A model generated the notes under the pieces. The model did not search any database, was not told where the DNA came from, and worked only from the letters and a program-made list of their open reading frames with translations. Positions 11,170-23,262 of a stretch of DNA of 64,000 nucleotides are shown in pieces. How positions within the stretch are numbered: the first letter of the stretch is position 1; every line of letters begins with the position of its first letter. Where the stretch lies: positions 210,939,943 to 211,003,942 of the forward strand of contig OU015490.1 of NCBI GenBank assembly GCA_907164885.2. The letters run 5' to 3'. This DNA comes from Dolomedes plantarius (lineage: Eukaryota > Arthropoda > Arachnida > Araneae > Dolomedidae). Position numbers and translations under genes: made by a program.

Positions 11170-12050
11170 AATGATGGTGGAGATCTGTGTATAATTTTTT
11201 TTATTTGTGAGCAGCTGTTATGATAAATTGTTATTAAGGATAAGCACAGTAAGAAATTATTCAAAATATAGTATTTGGATTCATTTAATTACCAAACAAT
11301 TGTTATGATATATAGTTTGATTAGTCTAGGTTAAGTTGAAAAATGAAGTGGGTGATATTGACTAGCTGTCAATGTTGAGTGTAATGGCATAGATTATATT
11401 TTAAAGCGTAAAGCGATACTTTTACTTTTTGAACCAGGCTTCAAACCCAAATTTAAAATTTAAAAAAAAATCCTTATGAGAGTATTTTTACGGATCTTAA
11501 CAATGGAATAAAAAACCTATAGTCAACAAGTTCATGGATAAAAATACAGTCATAAAAGCAAAATGCCTGATTTTTTTATACTGTTGCAACATGATTATTA
11601 CAAAAGTATACAGAAACCCGGTCTTTTTCTTTTAGGCCTGCATCTCTTATCCATGAATTAGTTGACCATACAGGTATTCTGTTCCATTCTTTAGATCCAT
11701 AAAAATATTTTAAATTTTAAAAGTTTTATTTAAAGTTTTTTTTTTTTAAATTATGGTTAGAGGTTCGGTTTGAAAAGTTGAAAGTATTTTATTGCACTCA
11801 TCATTGACAGCCAGTCAATCTTTGTATTCTTGCATCCTTTTTCAACTTTACATAGATAAACCAAATAATAACTAAACATAGATAAACCTAAACACTTGCA
11901 AAAATAACCTAATTATAGTCAACAATTGTTTAATAATTAACTGAACCTAAATAATATATTTTGGAATATTCTTTTACTGCCTTTATCCTTACACTTTAAA
12001 ATAACAGCTGCTCACAAAAATATATTTTAAAGATCTCCACCAAAATTTCA
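11170..12050. repeat. Long imperfect inverted repeat 2
   Basis: The left arm starts GGTGGAGATCT near 11176 and the right arm ends AGATCTCCACC near 12041. Further matching pairs are GTGAGCAGCTGTTAT (about 11208) with AACAGCTGCTCAC (about 12003), and TTCATGGATAA (about 11530) with TTATCCATGAA (about 11648). The arms are about 380-430 bp. It starts only some 30 bases after inverted repeat 1 ends. Confidence 0.82.
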
Positions 12051-12089
12051 GCCCTTGCTTTTAGAATTCGGGGTAATCCAAACTATCTC

Positions 12090-13060
12090 TTACATCTGGT
12101 ATCATACAAAGGACGTGATTTCCAGAAGCAGATTTCTGGCACTGGAAAATGTATATAACATAGCATAATAGTATTTTTCAACGGCAACAACCAACATTTA
12201 AACATTACTGCAATTGGATATGTGATGGAATTGCCGTGAACACTGGATAGAATAATGGTGTGGTTCCTTTATTGGAAAAGAAATTAAGAAGGCCACTGCA
12301 GTGGTTGTTTTGTCTATTTCATGGAAATGAACTGCGCCTATGTCCTAATTAAAGATCCAAATGAATTTGGAGGAGAAAGAGGTTTACAACTAGAAAACCG
12401 CTCTGAACTTCCAGTGATTGAATTTTCACCTGTTGAAAATGACATTCCATTACTAGAAATTAAGGATGATTTAAGTGTGGACCCAAAATATTTGTTAGAA
12501 ATGTGTAATTCAATCTCTGTTGGAAGCTTCTCTTCTGATTTGCCCATGAGAAAACCAGGAAAACTTTGTCATTCATGATAGCTTACATTAGCAAACCGAA
12601 TACATCCATTGTATGTGGGAACAGAATGTACTACAAAAAATCTCCGAATACTGACTGAGTACATTTTGTAAGTTTATGCACCTGTTCCGTTTAACATAAA
12701 GCTGAAACCATCTTTTATCCATGGATCGAAGCACTTGTGGAAACTTGTAAGCTATTAACGTTACCTCCATCAGACTCTTAAAAATGTAATTGACCCAGTC
12801 ATTCAAAGAAATGCATACTTTCCTGCTACTGAAAATTTCCTCCTATGTATGATATCAGATGATCGCAGCCACGTAAGAGAGCTTGTATTATGCCGGATTC
12901 TAAAAGCAAGGACTGAAAATGAAGGGGGCATTGGGAACTTTTATATTCAACGTATAAACTTTGATACCAAGGATCATATTGATATGATTGAACGAAAGGA
13001 TGTTAAAGTAACAGAACGTGGAATATTTCTGATTACAAACTAAAGCAGTTTATAAAGAAA
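12090..13060 (+). pseudogene. Eroded copy of a dispersed arthropod gene family, uncharacterised
   Basis: Open pieces in shifting frames read LQWLFCLFHGNEL (near 12298), then 12321-12578 with SELPVIEFSP, DPKYLLEMCNSI and PGKLCHS, then WLTLANRIHPLYV (near 12581), and 12849-13043 with RELVLCRILKAR. From memory this order (RPLQWLICLLH, LPV, PGKL.HSRWLT.A.R) occurs in a multi-copy, TE-like uncharacterised gene family of arthropods. The several stops and shifts show that it is dead. The function of the family is not known to me. Confidence 0.5.
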
Positions 13061-13799
13061 GCAAAATAATCTGATCATCAGAGACAACGTATTGACTTCA
13101 GTAATTTTCCATGTCACACACAAGCAGTAGAAATGATTGTAAAATCCGTTACCTAGTCATCCTTGTCCGCCCATGGCACTTCTGCAAAAGTTGCATTGAT
13201 AAAAACGACAATACATTCTCAAAAGATAATGCCAAAATTTAATAAATAAATAAAAAAATTCAATATGTCAGTGAAATAAGTAATGGAAACCATGTGTGAT
13301 TACTATGGACTTTTGAAAAACGTGAATTGTTTTTCAAAATATCGTTTAACCCCAATATTAAAGAACTTTTTCATCTTATGCACAGTAAGTGTGCGTCTAA
13401 ATTTTCTTCTACACCCACTTTTGATTATATTCCTAAATCTGAAAAAGTAAAATCTCTGAATCAGGCAGATGAGCCGAAAACGAGTTGCTCGCGACTCTAA
13501 CTTAATTAGCATTAATGATCTAATGCGTCTCTCAAACCAATTTTCGATCCTTTTGAGGAGGAAACTGTCGTAATGGAGGATTGCAAAGGTGAAGAAATTC
13601 CCGCTGCTAATGATCTAAATTTCTGTTAGGCGCGAACCCAAGACTGAGCCAAGTTTTTTAAATGGCGGAAGGATACAGAGATACCCTCAACAAAATTTAC
13701 ACCTTGTCAAAATTCAATTCCCCAAATCAATTTCATGAAACTCTGTCAAAATCTTATCTGAAAACATTACTGCAACTGGATTAATATCAGACCTTTCAA
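13061..13799. other. Unassigned AT-rich DNA
   Basis: No sustained coding frame. It may include 5' parts of the LINE remnant that follows, but I could not show this. Confidence 0.4.
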
Positions 13800-14640
13800 A
13801 CATACTTAATTCATTTATGCATTGAATTTTTTTTGGAAAAAATCCCAAAACCGAACGACCACTTAAATTCTTTTTTAAGGAATACCTACCGACAATTTTA
13901 CTGTGGAAGGCGAAGGCGAAGGCGAATTAATTATTTTAGGCTTTAGAATCGCCATTTCCGGCAATTCTACTCCCAAATTTAACGTCACTGTAGCCACTGG
14001 TAACCAGTTTGGTACCAATCCAACTTCCAATAATCTTTCATACAACTAAACTCTGAAAAATAATTTAAATTTCTCATCTAGCAAACCTAATCAAAATTTA
14101 CAACCCAACAATGTTTAATATGGGAAACCTAGATGAGACACTAAATAAACTTATCAAAATCCACGTTGTTTTACCCGAAATAAAAAATTTATGTTCCGAC
14201 CTTAATATTTCAAATCTTACCCAGTCCATAGGTTAATTCATTGATTTCTGATGTGCACCTTAGTGCTTTAACATTTTTTATTTGTTTTTCTACTCCATGC
14301 CAGGCAGTTTCGTCTTATTTAAGTTCCACACTTAACACTTTGTTGGTGAATGCTGGTGTATGGCGGTAGGTTTTGCCTCCCATGTTTTCGTCCTGGGTTC
14401 TATCCGGACGGTGCCTTTCTGTTATCTGTACTCGTGGATGTTCAAACCTCCCAATTTAATTTATTAAATATGACTTACTTATTATTTTAACCTTAATTGT
14501 CTTCTTTTTTATTTCTAACATTTATTTAAACTAATTTTTTGGTCTCCCGCCATTTTTTTGTAAATCTAATTTCTCGTATCCTAGCTCAATTACAAAAAAA
14601 CAATGTCATACATTCTTCAATGTACATACTGTGGATAAAG
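13800..14640 (+). pseudogene. Possible Jockey-like LINE remnant (ORF1 end, ORF2 start)
   Basis: The part around 13900-14235 reads as Pro/Asn-rich sequence followed by a helical LDETLNKLIKIHVVLPEI piece, similar in character to the C-terminus of the intact ORF1 at 31704-33749. Near 14602 an ATG opens MSYILQ, resembling from memory the MSFILQ-type start of some Jockey-clade ORF2 proteins, but the frame closes after a few codons. Many stops are present. This is an inference from composition and short motifs; it could also be unrelated. Confidence 0.28.
14335..14480 (+). repeat. tRNA-like SINE head, tentative
   Basis: GTCCTGGGTTCTATCCGGAC (14391-14410) folds as a T-arm and contains a B-box-like GGTTCTATCC. 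An A-box-like TGGCGGTAGG lies about 30 bases upstream. This would fit the Pol III promoter of a tRNA-derived SINE. The 3' limit is unclear; an ATTACATTACATTA run at about 14700 could be its tail. Confidence 0.3.
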
Positions 14641-14709
14641 GGTCTTTGTGACCTTATTTGGTGTCTCATGAACTCTACTGTCTATGTCTATGTCTATAAA
14701 ATTACATTA

Positions 14710-15435
14710 CATTAATATTTTTCTAAATATTTGTGATTCGTTTATTAGAACTAAGGTCCGTTAGTTAAAAATCTTTTTCCTTTCTTTCAAATGTGTAGTA
14801 TAAGAATATGTTACTGTAAAATTAATACGATGAAAATCGCGAAATTCTACAAAATCAGTTGTTCTATAATGGCATCTAACAATTAGAAATACCTAGAATA
14901 TGTAAGTTTCCTGTAAAACTGTCATATTTTAAATATGTTATCTACAAAAATATATATATTATTTTAATATACTATAAAAGAAATTTTTCAAAAATAAGAA
15001 TTTTATCACTATTTCCACTCTCTTCAATAAAGAGTGGTGCAACAAGGATCCATTTATAAGTAGATATTTAATATCTCCAGTAATAGATTAAATATAAACA
15101 ATAAAACTAATTTTCATCACTTTTTATAAGCTTCTAGGGAGTTAAAAACACAGACCTTCTCCGTTGCTCTTATAATGACGAACTATGTGCGTTTGTCACT
15201 ATAGAAAGTTTTGGTGCTATGAAGAGCAATTTTAGCTTAAAGAATCGCAAATCAGAACGAAACACGTCTCATAAATTTCCTCAAACATCAATATATAAAA
15301 TAAAGTGGAATACAAATATAAATATCGTAAATAAGAAAATAAATTGAGCTCAAACAACGGATGTTATTTACGCAGCCTTATACTTTTCACATAATATAAT
15401 CTTTACATACCAATAACGTTATGTGAATTTTCCTC
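14710..15435. other. AT-rich DNA without recognised gene
   Basis: Nothing recognisable on either strand. Confidence 0.5.
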
Positions 15436-15439
15436 GTAG

Positions 15440-15745
15440 AAGAGGTTGCACAGAAATAAGAGCAATTTTTCTGAAAGGTATCTTTTGTTTCAAAATCGCC
15501 TTCCCTTTCAAATCCATATTTCTGATACACATTTCTGCTACTTATGGCTACGAATCGGTAGTCCGTTTCCGGTACGTGCAGATAAATCGGTGACGGCTCG
15601 ATTCGACCCGTCAGTGGCCCTGAAATGAGTAAACGCCAAGCGTTCCCCCTTCGGAGGTTCGTAGACAATTCGACAGCGACACGGAAGAATTTTTGCCGTA
15701 TATGTCGTTTTACCGGTGCCTCAGGCTCTGGTCCGAAAAGCTGCG
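15440..15745 (-). CDS. Candidate exon of unidentified protein
   Basis: The minus-strand frame stays open from the (AT)n array at 15761 down to 15387, about 120 codons, in a stretch much GC-richer than its flanks. Its residues look protein-like: DLSQLFGPEPEAPVKRH, then NLRRGNAWRLLISGPL and RFVAISSRNVYQKYGFER. A possible splice acceptor on the minus strand is CTTATCGCAG near 15742. No initiator methionine or family motif was recognised, and the plus strand is also partly open here, so the call rests on composition and frame length only. Another GC-rich patch on the far side of the microsatellite (16025-16180) could belong to the same locus. Confidence 0.3.
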
Positions 15746-15758
15746 ATAAGTCTTTGTT

Positions 15759-15760
<2 letters not shown>

Positions 15761-15840
<80 letters not shown>
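15761..15840. repeat. Compound (AT)n(GT)n microsatellite
   Basis: (AT)25 at 15761-15810 followed directly by (GT)15 at 15811-15840, then a GGGAGGGGAGGGGG run. Confidence 0.97.
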
Positions 15841-15843
<3 letters not shown>

Positions 15844-15844
15844 A

Positions 15845-16185
15845 GGGGAGGGGGAAGCGAATTCTAATTCTAAATAAATTCACAATACAATATATAATTT
15901 TAGATTATCTATACTTAAACTTGATTAGATATAAAAGTTGTAAATTTATATAAACATAAGGAGTTGAGTTGAGTATTAAGATAACGTCTTTGCAACAGTC
16001 ACTGGAAAATACAAATACAGTTATATGGGCCGTCTTGACCAAACTTCAGTTACAGGACCGTCTGCCCTTTCTCACGTTCGACTGTCAGCGTCGGCTTCCA
16101 GGGGTCAACTCATGAGTAACACCTATCTCCGCGGGATGGCACTGTCGTCGCCTCGTTTCCTCAGCGCTGCGTTTCAAGCATTCCC
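15845..16185. other. Unassigned, with GC-rich patch
   Basis: The AT-rich part (15860-16020) holds nothing visible. 16025-16180 is strikingly GC-richer but has stops in all minus frames within about 100 bases. A minus-strand donor-like AACGTGAGA is present near 16075. Unidentified. Confidence 0.35.
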
Positions 16186-16208
16186 ATATATATATATATA
16201 TATATATA
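16186..16208. repeat. (AT)n microsatellite left of Tc1-like MITE
   Basis: Short AT run ending in the TA target site of the element that starts at 16209. Confidence 0.9.
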
Positions 16209-16608
16209 CACTGATGTGCCACTGAATTAGGGATACCTACCAAGTAACGAGTTGGGCCTCCTCTGGCCTTGATAACGGCTGCCACTAGTTTTCCGCCGAT
16301 CGCTAGTTTTTTTTCCACCATCCATGTATTCTTGGTATACTCTTGACACTGTCGACCTTGAAAATCCTAGCTGTCTGACGATTTCGGAAATTAAATGGCC
16401 CATGCTTCGCGCACCTATGATTTGTCCGCGATCGAAGGCGTCTAAATCAGGAAGTTTACCCATACTGGCAATTCCAACAACTAATTCAGAACAACCACAG
16501 TACGCGCTATATATGCAGTTACCACAGCACCCTCACTTGCGCACACATGATGCGCAGCGATACACAATTTGCATAGGCTTTGCTATCTCTAATTCAGTGG
16601 CACTTCAT

Positions 16609-16610
<2 letters not shown>
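16209..16610 (-). mobile_element. Internally deleted Tc1-like copy B (MITE-like)
   Basis: A 402-bp element with both family terminal repeats: CACTGATGTGCCACTGAATT at the left and CAGTGGCACTTCATTG at the right. It keeps about 100 bp from the C-terminal end and about 300 bp from the N-terminal end of the transposase element, joined near 16282; the coding core is gone. The HTH part survives in the minus frame (KLPDLDAFDRGQIIGARS, then GHLISEIVRQLGFSRSTVS). It lies inside a (TA)n tract, with TA at the left junction and TG at the right. Confidence 0.9.

Positions 16611-16612
<2 letters not shown>

Positions 16613-16690
<78 letters not shown>
16613..16690. repeat. (TA)n microsatellite between two Tc1-type elements
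   Basis: About 39 TA units filling the whole space between the elements at 16209-16610 and 16691-18088. Confidence 0.97.
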
Positions 16691-16693
<3 letters not shown>

Positions 16694-18085
16694 TGCTGGC
16701 CACTGTAAATGCAACACCCTGAAGTAAACATGCAAATAACATGAAATTTACAACATGCATTAGCGGGGGTGAGATATGCAAATGATTAGAATTTCAGAGC
16801 AGACGCACATCACGCGCGCCTGTGGCGCCACTTCAAAGCGCTATTTAAGGCTTGGAGATTTGGACGATTTCAAGTTCGGCAATTGTGTTTTTCTTGTGGT
16901 TTTTTCAAAAAAACGATCAATTATGCCTCGTCGAAAACAGCGATCATCTTTTGATCAAGTATCCGAGTTCGACAGAGGAAGGATAGTGGCCTACCGAGAT
17001 TGTGGATTATCTTTCAGGGAAATCGGTAGTCGTGTTGGACGAAACCAAACAACTGTAATGCGGATATGTGATCGTTGGATGCAGGAGGTTACGACGGACT
17101 GGCGTGTTCGATCGCATCCACCTCAGAGCACCACTTCACGTGATGACAGGCAAATTGTGCGCATGGCAGTGGCGGATCGCTCAGTCACATCACGTACCAT
17201 AGCACAGCACATGCAGTCTGTAACGCATCATCCAATGTCTGCGCGTACCATTCGACGCCGTTTACAGCAGAGTGGTCTGTCCGCAAGACGTCCACTGCTT
17301 TGTCTACCCTTGACGCTGAACCACAGACGTCTCCACCGCCAATGGTGCGATGACAGAAGGATGTGGACGGCAGAATGGAATGAAATTGTCTTTACTGACG
17401 AGTCACGCTTCTGTCTGCAACACCACGATGGTCGCATTCGAGTCTGGAGACACCGTGAAGAGAGGATGCTGAACAGCTGCGTTATACACCGCCACACTGG
17501 TCCTGCACCGGATATTATGGTATGGGGTGGTATTGGATATCACTCTCGCACACCTCTAGTACGCATTGCCGGTACTTTAAACAGCCAGTGCTACATCTCC
17601 AATGTGTTGGAGCCAGTTGTCCTTCCTTACCTTCAGGGTTTGCCCACAGCCATATTTCAACAGGATAATGCGCGACCACACGTGGCACGCATTGTCCAAC
17701 GGTTCTTCGTCAATCGCCAGATTGAATTGCTTCCCTGGCCGCCTCGCTCTCCGGATAGAAAACATGTGGTCCATGGTTGCTCTACGATTGACCCAGATTC
17801 CATCCCCAGCTGCCACAGCAGATCAACTTTGGCAACGTGTGGAAGCTGCATGGTCTGCTGTACCCCAAGAACTCATCCAAAGTCTCTTTGAATCAATGCC
17901 GAGGCGTGTGGCAGCGGTGATCACCAACAATGGTGACTACTCTGGCTACTGATTTTGACAGGAATTACACTTTACAGAAGTCTATAAATTTAATCATTTG
18001 ATACTTGGTCAACATGTTATCTACAAAATAAATTTTGTTGTGATATCTCTTGTCTTTCTTGGTGTTGCAATTTGGGTGGCCAGCA

Positions 18086-18088
<3 letters not shown>
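16691..18088 (+). mobile_element. Tc1-like transposon of a second family
   Basis: A 1398-bp element with terminal repeats of about 28 bp: TACTGCTGGCCACTGTAAAT at the left and the complement of CACTGCTGGCCACCCAAATT at the right, both running into GCAACACC. TA sits at both junctions and continues as (TA)n on both sides. It encodes one transposase with a single small coding lesion. It is a different family from the element at 53679-54896, judged by terminal repeats and protein sequence. Confidence 0.93.
16923..17952 (+). pseudogene. Tc1-like DD34E transposase with one small deletion
   Basis: Start chosen at 16923 (MPRRKQ); an upstream in-frame ATG at 16776 lies near the terminal repeat. A first helix-turn-helix (GLSFREIGSRVGRNQTTVMR) and a second (SARTIRRRLQQSGLSARRP) precede the DDE domain, with Asp in FTDESRFCL and Asp in FQQDNARPH. 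The frame breaks at about 17756, right after RSPD, and resumes in another frame as IENMWSMVALRL to a stop at 17952. Compared with the family's SPDLSPIE block, about 11 bases between two GAT words are missing. The catalytic Glu codon is present but out of frame, so the protein ends in about 45 wrong residues. Otherwise well preserved. Confidence 0.93.

Positions 18089-18136
<48 letters not shown>
18089..18136. repeat. (TA)n microsatellite right of Tc1-like element
   Basis: About 24 TA units directly continuing the TA target duplication. Confidence 0.96.
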
Positions 18137-18139
<3 letters not shown>

Positions 18140-18141
<2 letters not shown>

Positions 18142-18513
18142 TTAATATATCTGCAGCCATTTTGTCCATTAACATGGTTGGCGAGTGGACGGCACTTTGT
18201 TCAATAAACAGTCCATAATTCAAGTCAATCACTTTAATTCTTTATTGAAGAGAACCACGCTCAAGGAGGCTATTAGGAGGTGTCCGCTATTGGGGAGGAC
18301 AACATTTTTATAAAAAAAGTTTTTGCTCTTGTCTTTTGTTTGACATTTGATTGAAAATTACGGCTGCAATTTTAATTAAAAAGGAAAAATTAATTAGGCA
18401 AGAAAAGAATAACTATTTGCTACTTTTCCTTTTAATTGTGTGCTAATACTTTTATCTTGCATTAAATAATCTATAGAGTTTCTACTAAGGGGGCACTTCT
18501 ACCCAGACTTGGG
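18140..18513. other. Unassigned, with Tigger-like subterminal motif
   Basis: AGGAGGTGTCCGCTATTGGG at about 18275-18294 resembles the repeated words near the Tigger end at 20065-20198, in the same orientation, so it is not the missing inverted end. The rest is AT-rich with no gene. Confidence 0.4.
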
Positions 18514-18913
18514 TGTATATAATTTGAAGTGGCACTCTATTTGAATTTGAAACAAACACAGTTTATACATGAAACAATAATTATTGAATTCGTTGCACAT
18601 ATAATTGGCTTTTACAGCAATAAGCATGCGTACTACTTGTACGGAATGTATAAACACAGCTTTCAAGAACAATATATTTTTATACTCACGAACAGTAAGT
18701 CAAACCAGCAGTACTGCCATGTAAACTTCTGGCCCGCTAAGCACTAGCGCAGGATAACACCTTTTCAACCTTAACAACCTCCCCCTTTTTTCTTAATGAC
18801 GCTGCGTGGTATTTATACTAAGCGCGTATGCCGAAATTAGCATATCTAAAGCAGCTTCTTTAATTCACTCAAAAGTTCGATTCTTGTGAATCGAATCTTG
18901 TGTATACCTTACA
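18514..18913 (-). repeat. LTR-like dispersed repeat, copy 3
   Basis: Reverse-complement copy of the repeat at 9645-10083: it starts TGTAAGGTATACAC at 18913 and ends ATATACA at 18514. CCCAAGTCTGGGTAGAAGTG follows, as in copy 2. A TATA-like box is retained in weakened form (GGTATTTATACTA on the plus strand near 18808). Confidence 0.55.
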
Positions 18914-19013
18914 AATCCCAATATACAATGTATAGTAGCTAAATTAGTTTAATTACTGCTGAAAAAATCTCTAAACAAAGTTCGATTTATCCTTTTTACA
19001 CAACAAACCTTTT

Positions 19014-20378
<1,365 letters not shown>

Positions 20379-21957
20379 AAAAAGTAAAGAAAGTATAACC
20401 TCATAAATATTACTTCGGTAAGAGTTGATATGTTCACCTTATTTTAAGCTACTTTAAAATTACTTTTTTTTAAATTATTGAAAACAAATGTGTTCAAATA
20501 ATCTGTGATATTTATAAATTTTAAAATGATGTTTCGTTATTGCTTTTGAGGTTAATAAAGAAGTATAAAATAACTACTTCACTCGGCGAATTTAATTATT
20601 TAGAAATTCAAAAATGAAAATATATTTCTCCCAAAATATTATTATATAAAGATTTTTTCATTTAAATATAGGAAATTTTCCTTAATCGGAACGAAGAGAT
20701 TTTAAAGATTGTTTAGGTTTTCATATGTGCTCCTTTACCTTTTCGTTTCTTCAAAAATGAATAAATTACATTTGTATCTTTTAAAATATTATGTATAACT
20801 AAGAAAGATAAAAAATAAAAATGGAATTCAATTAATTGACATGTTTTTAAATATACTTAAACCTTACGTTTAAAGAGCTTTCAAGAGGTAATTCTTTTAG
20901 CCATAATACATTTTTATGTTTTAGTCTGTGTGATTGAAAAGTTAATATTTCATTTATAGATATACCACATTTCTTCTCCGAAAAAAAACTTCAATTCTGG
21001 TTTTTGTATCCCATATTACGTTTAGTTTGTATTTTTAGAACACTGTTTCTATCAATTGAAGTAGTGCTGTAGAGACCTAAACTACGCCACTTATGCCCAG
21101 AATTTAAAGGAATTATAGGAAAAAGATGTCAAAATGGACACTAAAACTGTTTGTCAGGGAAATGTTCAATAGCGCAACTCCACGAAATCTGACATATTAT
21201 TGAATTTCACAAGATAAATTATTTTTCTAGATTTGTCTTTTAGAATGTCATTTGAATTGACATGCTTAAAATATAGGCTTAAACATTTTTTTTTAAATCG
21301 GTGTTTGCCAAACGCTACAGGATTTCCTATTTTAAGTTGTCGAAAGTACATTTCCATAGTTATATTCTTAGTTTGTTTTTTAGTGTTGTTAGTTTTAACA
21401 ACTGTCTAGGTTTTTAATGCATCTGTGCTTTGTAGTACTTTAGAAAATGAAGATTCATTCTGCCTTGAAGAATATCAAGTACTGTTTTGAAATGACTAAG
21501 TCCTATTTATTCATCTTTGTATAATCAAAATTCAATCCGTGTTCGATGAAGAAAATCAATCTGCAAAAATACCATAACAGTACAAAATCTACACTCACCC
21601 TGTTACATAATGCTTAAAAATCAGGCAAATTTTCAATAAAATATGTCAAATGTACCGAATGTATAATGATAAACTAGTACCTACAATATAATGCTTAACC
21701 CCTTAACTGTGACATTTAATTTCAAAAAAATGCACCTAAAATGGAATTTTTTTTCCTGCTTAATTTTGTGAATTATATCAATAAAAAGGTTAGAAAATGG
21801 TTATTTTTAAAAAATACAAAATTTTAGATGATACAACTGCTATATTTAATTATTTGACACACGGGAAAAATTAATAGACATTTTTAAAAAAAAATTACTA
21901 TTACAGCAAAAAAAATCAAAGAGCATAATAATTTTAAAGCTAAATATTATAAATTAA
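20379..21957. other. AT-rich DNA without recognised gene
   Basis: No coding frame with motifs on either strand. A TTAACCCCTTAACTGTGAC word near 21694 could be the eroded left end of a TTAA-targeting element, but it does not match the right end at 23199. Confidence 0.5.
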
Positions 21958-22092
21958 TCTATATATATATAAAACAGTACCATATTTGACTGATTGAGTG
22001 ACTCATTGACTGACTCTCTGACAGATAACGCACAGACCAAACCGCTGGTTCTAAAGGGCTGAAATTTTGCAGATATATGGATTGTTTGTGAC
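21958..22092 (+). mobile_element. Helitron-like 5' terminus
   Basis: Starts TCTATATATATATAAAACAG after an A, then GACTGA/GACTCA repeats and GACAGATAACGCACAGACC. The 5' end of the element at 61839 reads TCTCTATATTTAAAACAGTT with the same GACTGACTGACAGATAACGC block, so the two are homologous. The TC start after A fits Helitron biology. Homology stops where piggyBac coding sequence begins. Confidence 0.55.
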
Positions 22093-22094
22093 TT

Positions 22095-22975
22095 TAAAAG
22101 TGCATATGCATGGAATATGCTTGTATACACTGGAAAGCCAAAGGATGGCTCACCAGAGAAAAAACAAGCTTTACGCGTTGTTTTGGATTTGACCTATGGT
22201 CTCGAGGGACATAATATTACTTTCGATAACTGGTTTTCCTCTTATGAACTTGGCCAATCACTACTAAAAAGAAATATAACTATGCTAGGCACAATAAGAA
22301 AAAATAAGCCGGAACTTACCATCAAATTTACTCATTCGAAAGGATAGGAGGTATTTACCTCAATTTTTCGAATTTAAAACTGACACTACATTAGTAGCAT
22401 ATACACCAAAGAAAAACAAATGTGTCACTCTAATTATTACCATGCACAACAAAGGTAATATTAGTAATAGATCTGATAAAAAACCAAAAATGATACTGGA
22501 TTACAATTCGAGAAAAGGAGCAGTTGATACTTTTGGATCAAATAGTTGCTACTTACACTTGTAAAAGAGGAGCTGCTTGTTGGCCAGTTGTACTTTTTTA
22601 TAACGTAATTGATGTATCTGCGTACAATGATTTTGTGATGTGGCACGAAATTAACCCTTCATACCATAAAAAAAGAATAGAAGAAGGTATTTTCTGGAAG
22701 AATTAGGTTATGAATTAATAAAACCTGCACTACAGGAGAGAAAATTTCTCCCAAGAACTGAAGCAGCCGCAGCAATTGTTAAGAAATCGCAAATAGATCC
22801 TACAATAGATCCAAATATGAGTGGAAGCAAGACAAATGCCAAAAAAAAGAGGCGTTGCAACTTTTGTTCAAGAGACTGGATAAAAAATGTAGCGAAGAAT
22901 ATCATAAGTGTTTGAAATTCATTTGCAAAAATCGTCCGTTTCAGGACTGTAAGAGTTGTCAATAAATCTAAAGTT
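22095..22975 (+). pseudogene. piggyBac-like (PGBD4-type) transposase, C-terminal half
   Basis: 22117-22347 reads MLVYTGKPKDG, VVLDLTYGLEGHNITFDNWF, LLKRNITMLGTIRKNKPEL; the Asp in FDNWF is a conserved catalytic-domain position. Then in shifted frames come VAYTPKKNKCVTLI, YNSRKGAVDTFG (the GVD block), CKRGAACWPVVLFYNVIDVS, and at about 22830 KKRRCNFC, the start of the Cys-rich C-terminal finger, which is not completed. The N-terminal half is absent. Several frameshifts and stops are present. The reading order is that of the family, so the identification is firm. Confidence 0.85.
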
Positions 22976-23199
22976 CTTGTAAGTTTTTCTCTAAAATTAA
23001 TATTTTTTAATGCATAAACTAAATTTTACTTTGATTGCGTCTTTTTCTTTTTCTTATTTATCATTAAAAAGTGTGTAAACTTGAAAAAAATATATGTAAC
23101 ATGCAATAATAATAATAAATTAATTGAAGGAATACTTTTGGGGTCGTTTATGACACCAAGGGTCTTGAGTGTAACCGAAATGGGAGGAACCCACGAGGG
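22095..23199 (+). mobile_element. piggyBac-like element, 3' part
   Basis: A transposase remnant followed by a right end reading GAACCCACGAGGG directly before TTAA (23200-23203), the piggyBac target site. The left end is lost; a Helitron-like 5' terminus lies immediately upstream. The TTAA on the right is also part of a SINE sequence that continues beyond it. Confidence 0.78.
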
Positions 23200-23262
23200 T
23201 TAAGTACATCCGTGTCTAGGCCGTATATGGGCACGTTAAGGAGCCTGTTACCTTTTAAAGGC
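23200..23262 (+). repeat. SINE fragment at piggyBac junction
   Basis: TTAAGTACATCCGTGTCTAG and ATATGGGCACGTTAAGG match the SINE body at 24214-24258. The SINE's own TTAA coincides with the piggyBac target site. Confidence 0.75.

Noticed and set aside
18275..18300. Left terminal repeat of the Tigger-like element at 19014-20198
   Set aside because: The motif is in the same orientation as the right end, not inverted, so it cannot be the partner end.
21694..21712. Left end of the piggyBac remnant (TTAACCCCTTAACTGTGAC)
   Set aside because: It does not match the right end CCCTCGTGGGTTCC, so there is no support beyond the TTAA.
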